Below the pieces are notes generated by a model. The model saw only the letters and a program-made list of their open reading frames with translations, ran no database searches and was not told the DNA's origin. A program made the translations under genes and the position numbers. Positions 62,755 to 64,000 of a stretch of DNA of 64,000 nt are shown here, piece by piece. This DNA is from an uncultured Ruminococcus sp. (lineage in GTDB: Bacteria; Bacillota; Clostridia; Oscillospirales; Acutalibacteraceae), in the NCBI GenBank assembly GCA_904393835.1, contig CAJFNC010000001.1:124001-188000 (forward strand). Reading direction: 5' to 3'. Numbering within the stretch: the first letter of the stretch is position 1; each line of letters opens with the position of its first letter.

Positions 62755-63882
62755 TTGGAACATTATCTTGACAACAGCGCAACTACCAAAGTGTCACAAA
62801 AAGCCGCTCAAAAGGCGCTTGAAATGATGACTGAGTGTTACGGAAATCCCTCGTCACTTCATATAAAAGGAATGTACGCTGAAAAAGAGCTTGAAAACGC
62901 ACGCAAAATTATTGCAAAAGAGCTTGGGGCAAACACCGATGAAATTCTTTTTACGAGTGGCGGAACCGAAGCGAACAATTTGGCGATTTTCGGTGCCGCT
63001 TATGCAAAACGCCGCACTAAAACAAAGGTTGTGGTGTCGGCAATTGAGCACAGCAGCATAATTGAAGCGGCTGAAAAGCTTAAATCAGACGGTTTTAACG
63101 TGACTTTTGTTCAGCCTGACAGCAGCGGAGTTGTTACCGTGGAGAATGTAATGAACGAGGTCGATGACAACACCTCAATTGTGTCGGTGATGAGCGTTAA
63201 TAACGAAACTGGTGCGATTATGCCCGCTGGAGATATTTTTACCGCTGTTAAAAAGAAATTTCCCGACGTTATCTGCCACACAGACGCTGTTCAGGCTTTC
63301 GGAAAAATTCATCTGAATGTTAAAAAGCTCGGAGCAGATCTCTTGACGGCCAGCGGTCACAAGGTGCACGCCCCAAAGGGCTGCGGCTGTATTTACATTA
63401 AAAAGGGCGTAAGGATACTGCCCCGTCAGTTCGGCGGCGAACAGGAAAAACGTATCCGCCCCGGCACAGAAGCCGTTGAGCTTATTGCAGCATTTGGCGT
63501 TGCCTGCTCCGAATTTGACATTGACAATAATTTAAAAAAGATTGAGAAGCTCAATACATATGCAAAGCAAAAGCTTTCGCAGCTTGACGGCGTTGTAATC
63601 AATTCACCCTCGGACGCTCTGCCTTATGTGCTGAATATTTCCGCAGGCAGGGTGAGAAGCGAAACAATGCTGCACTTTTTGGAAGATCTTGACGTTTTTG
63701 TGTCGTCGGGCAGCGCTTGCGCAAAGGGAAAACCAAGCCACGTGCTTAAGGCGATGGGGCTTTCAAACGAGCGCGCGGACAGCGCCCTACGCATCAGCTT
63801 TTCAAAATTCAACACCGAAGAAGATATAGACGCTTTGTGCGACGGTATCGGCAGGGGACTTGCAACGCTTGCGCACAACTGA
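62755..63882 (+). CDS. Cysteine desulfurase (NifS/IscS family)
   Basis: It removes sulfur from cysteine as a persulfide for sulfur transfer. The 375-residue PLP enzyme has HYLDNSATTKVSQKAAQKAL, FTSGGTEANNLAIFGAA, AIEHSSI, HTDAVQAFGKI, SGHKVHAPKGCGCIYI (PLP lysine) and the active cysteine in SSGSACAKGKPSHVL. The start is TTG with GAAGAGGG upstream. Directly before thiI, it is most likely the dedicated sulfur donor for ThiI (NifZ-type role) instead of an Fe-S-assembly IscS, as in other Firmicutes. Confidence 0.93.
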   Translation: MEHYLDNSATTKVSQKAAQKALEMMTECYGNPSSLHIKGMYAEKELENARKIIAKELGANTDEILFTSGGTEANNLAIFGAAYAKRRTKTKVVVSAIEHSSIIEAAEKLKSDGFNVTFVQPDSSGVVTVENVMNEVDDNTSIVSVMSVNNETGAIMPAGDIFTAVKKKFPDVICHTDAVQAFGKIHLNVKKLGADLLTASGHKVHAPKGCGCIYIKKGVRILPRQFGGEQEKRIRPGTEAVELIAAFGVACSEFDIDNNLKKIEKLNTYAKQKLSQLDGVVINSPSDALPYVLNISAGRVRSETMLHFLEDLDVFVSSGSACAKGKPSHVLKAMGLSNERADSALRISFSKFNTEEDIDALCDGIGRGLATLAHN

Positions 63883-63902
63883 TTTACAGATAAGGATTAT
63901 GT

Positions 63903-64000
63903 ATGAAAGAAATTATACTTTTGAAAGACGGCGAAATAGTTTTAAAGGGACTTAACCGCCGCACATTTGAAGATATACTTAAAAAGAATTTAAAAAATGT
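63903..64000 (+). CDS. thiI: tRNA 4-thiouridine synthase ThiI, N-terminal part (cut by window edge)
   Basis: The first 32 codons read KEIILLKDGEIVLKGLNRR followed by TFEDILKKNLKNV, matching the N-terminal ferredoxin-like domain of ThiI (GEIxLKGxNRxxFE). ThiI uses persulfide from the upstream cysteine desulfurase to make 4-thiouridine in tRNA, and in some species the thiamine thiazole. The gene starts 20 bases after the desulfurase stop, as an operon. The rest lies outside the window. Confidence 0.88.
   Translation, partial: MKEIILLKDGEIVLKGLNRRTFEDILKKNLKN

Noticed and set aside
1..64000. Insertion sequences, integrases or prophage genes that could explain the mosaic polysaccharide locus.
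   Set aside because: No protein with transposase, recombinase or phage structural motifs was found on either strand.

Overview
The window looks like a chromosomal segment of an anaerobic, Gram-positive Clostridia-type bacterium, most like Ruminococcus or a related Oscillospiraceae genus. The evidence is a three-subunit NuoE/NuoF/[FeFe] hydrogenase set, a spoVAC gene, the Firmicutes gene order rimP-nusA-ylxR-ylxQ-infB-rbfA-nrnA-truB, a cell-wall-anchored nucleotidase, frequent TTG/GTG starts with strong GGAGG-type ribosome sites, and no outer-membrane genes. The genus is an inference; nothing here proves it.

Layout. (1) 1-3.4 kb: the 3' part of a cobalamin-dependent methionine synthase, an AT-rich membrane acyltransferase directly behind it, and a divergent metallophosphoesterase. 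(2) 3.5-33.6 kb: a very large surface-polysaccharide locus driven by a promoter at 3522-3549. It holds an SDR, the initiating phosphoglycosyl transferase, an EpsG-like polymerase, acyltransferases, a split transketolase, about ten glycosyltransferases, a Wzx-type flippase, a pyruvyl transferase paired with an FrhB-like protein, a fucosyltransferase-family enzyme, the dTDP-L-rhamnose genes (rfbA, rfbB, rfbD, then rfbC) and a UDP-GlcNAc 4,6-dehydratase. Between rfbD and rfbC lie three consecutive damaged genes: a frameshifted GT61 transferase, an acyltransferase remnant and an acetyltransferase with an in-frame stop. glmS, which feeds UDP-GlcNAc synthesis, follows at once. (3) 35.7-39.8 kb, minus strand: an electron-bifurcating-type hydrogenase operon (hydC-hydB-hydA). 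(4) 40.1-48.6 kb: an unrecognised type I membrane protein, pyrC, an aldolase-fold protein, pyrF, serC-serA and a patatin-like lipase. (5) 48.7-51.9 kb, minus strand: a CmpB-like membrane protein and a wall-anchored 5'-nucleotidase. (6) 51.9-52.6 kb: tRNA-Thr(GGT) followed by two tandem 180-bp repeats, each ending in a copy of the tRNA 3' tail and a terminator. (7) 52.7-59.9 kb: the rimP-to-truB translation operon with an attenuator-like leader hairpin. (8) 60-64 kb: a serine hydrolase, an orphan spoVAC, a truncated Abi-family gene, a cysteine desulfurase and the start of thiI.

How it fits together. The polysaccharide locus has the parts of a Wzx/Wzy-type pathway: lipid-linked initiation, stepwise sugar addition, decoration with acyl and pyruvyl groups, flipping and polymerisation. 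Rhamnose and a 4,6-dehydrated HexNAc sugar are made in-cluster. GDP-fucose would have to come from elsewhere. AT-rich glycosyltransferase genes alternate with more GC-balanced sugar-nucleotide and transketolase genes, which suggests assembly by exchange. The flanking metabolic and translation genes look like ordinary core genome. No transposase, integrase, prophage or CRISPR array was seen.
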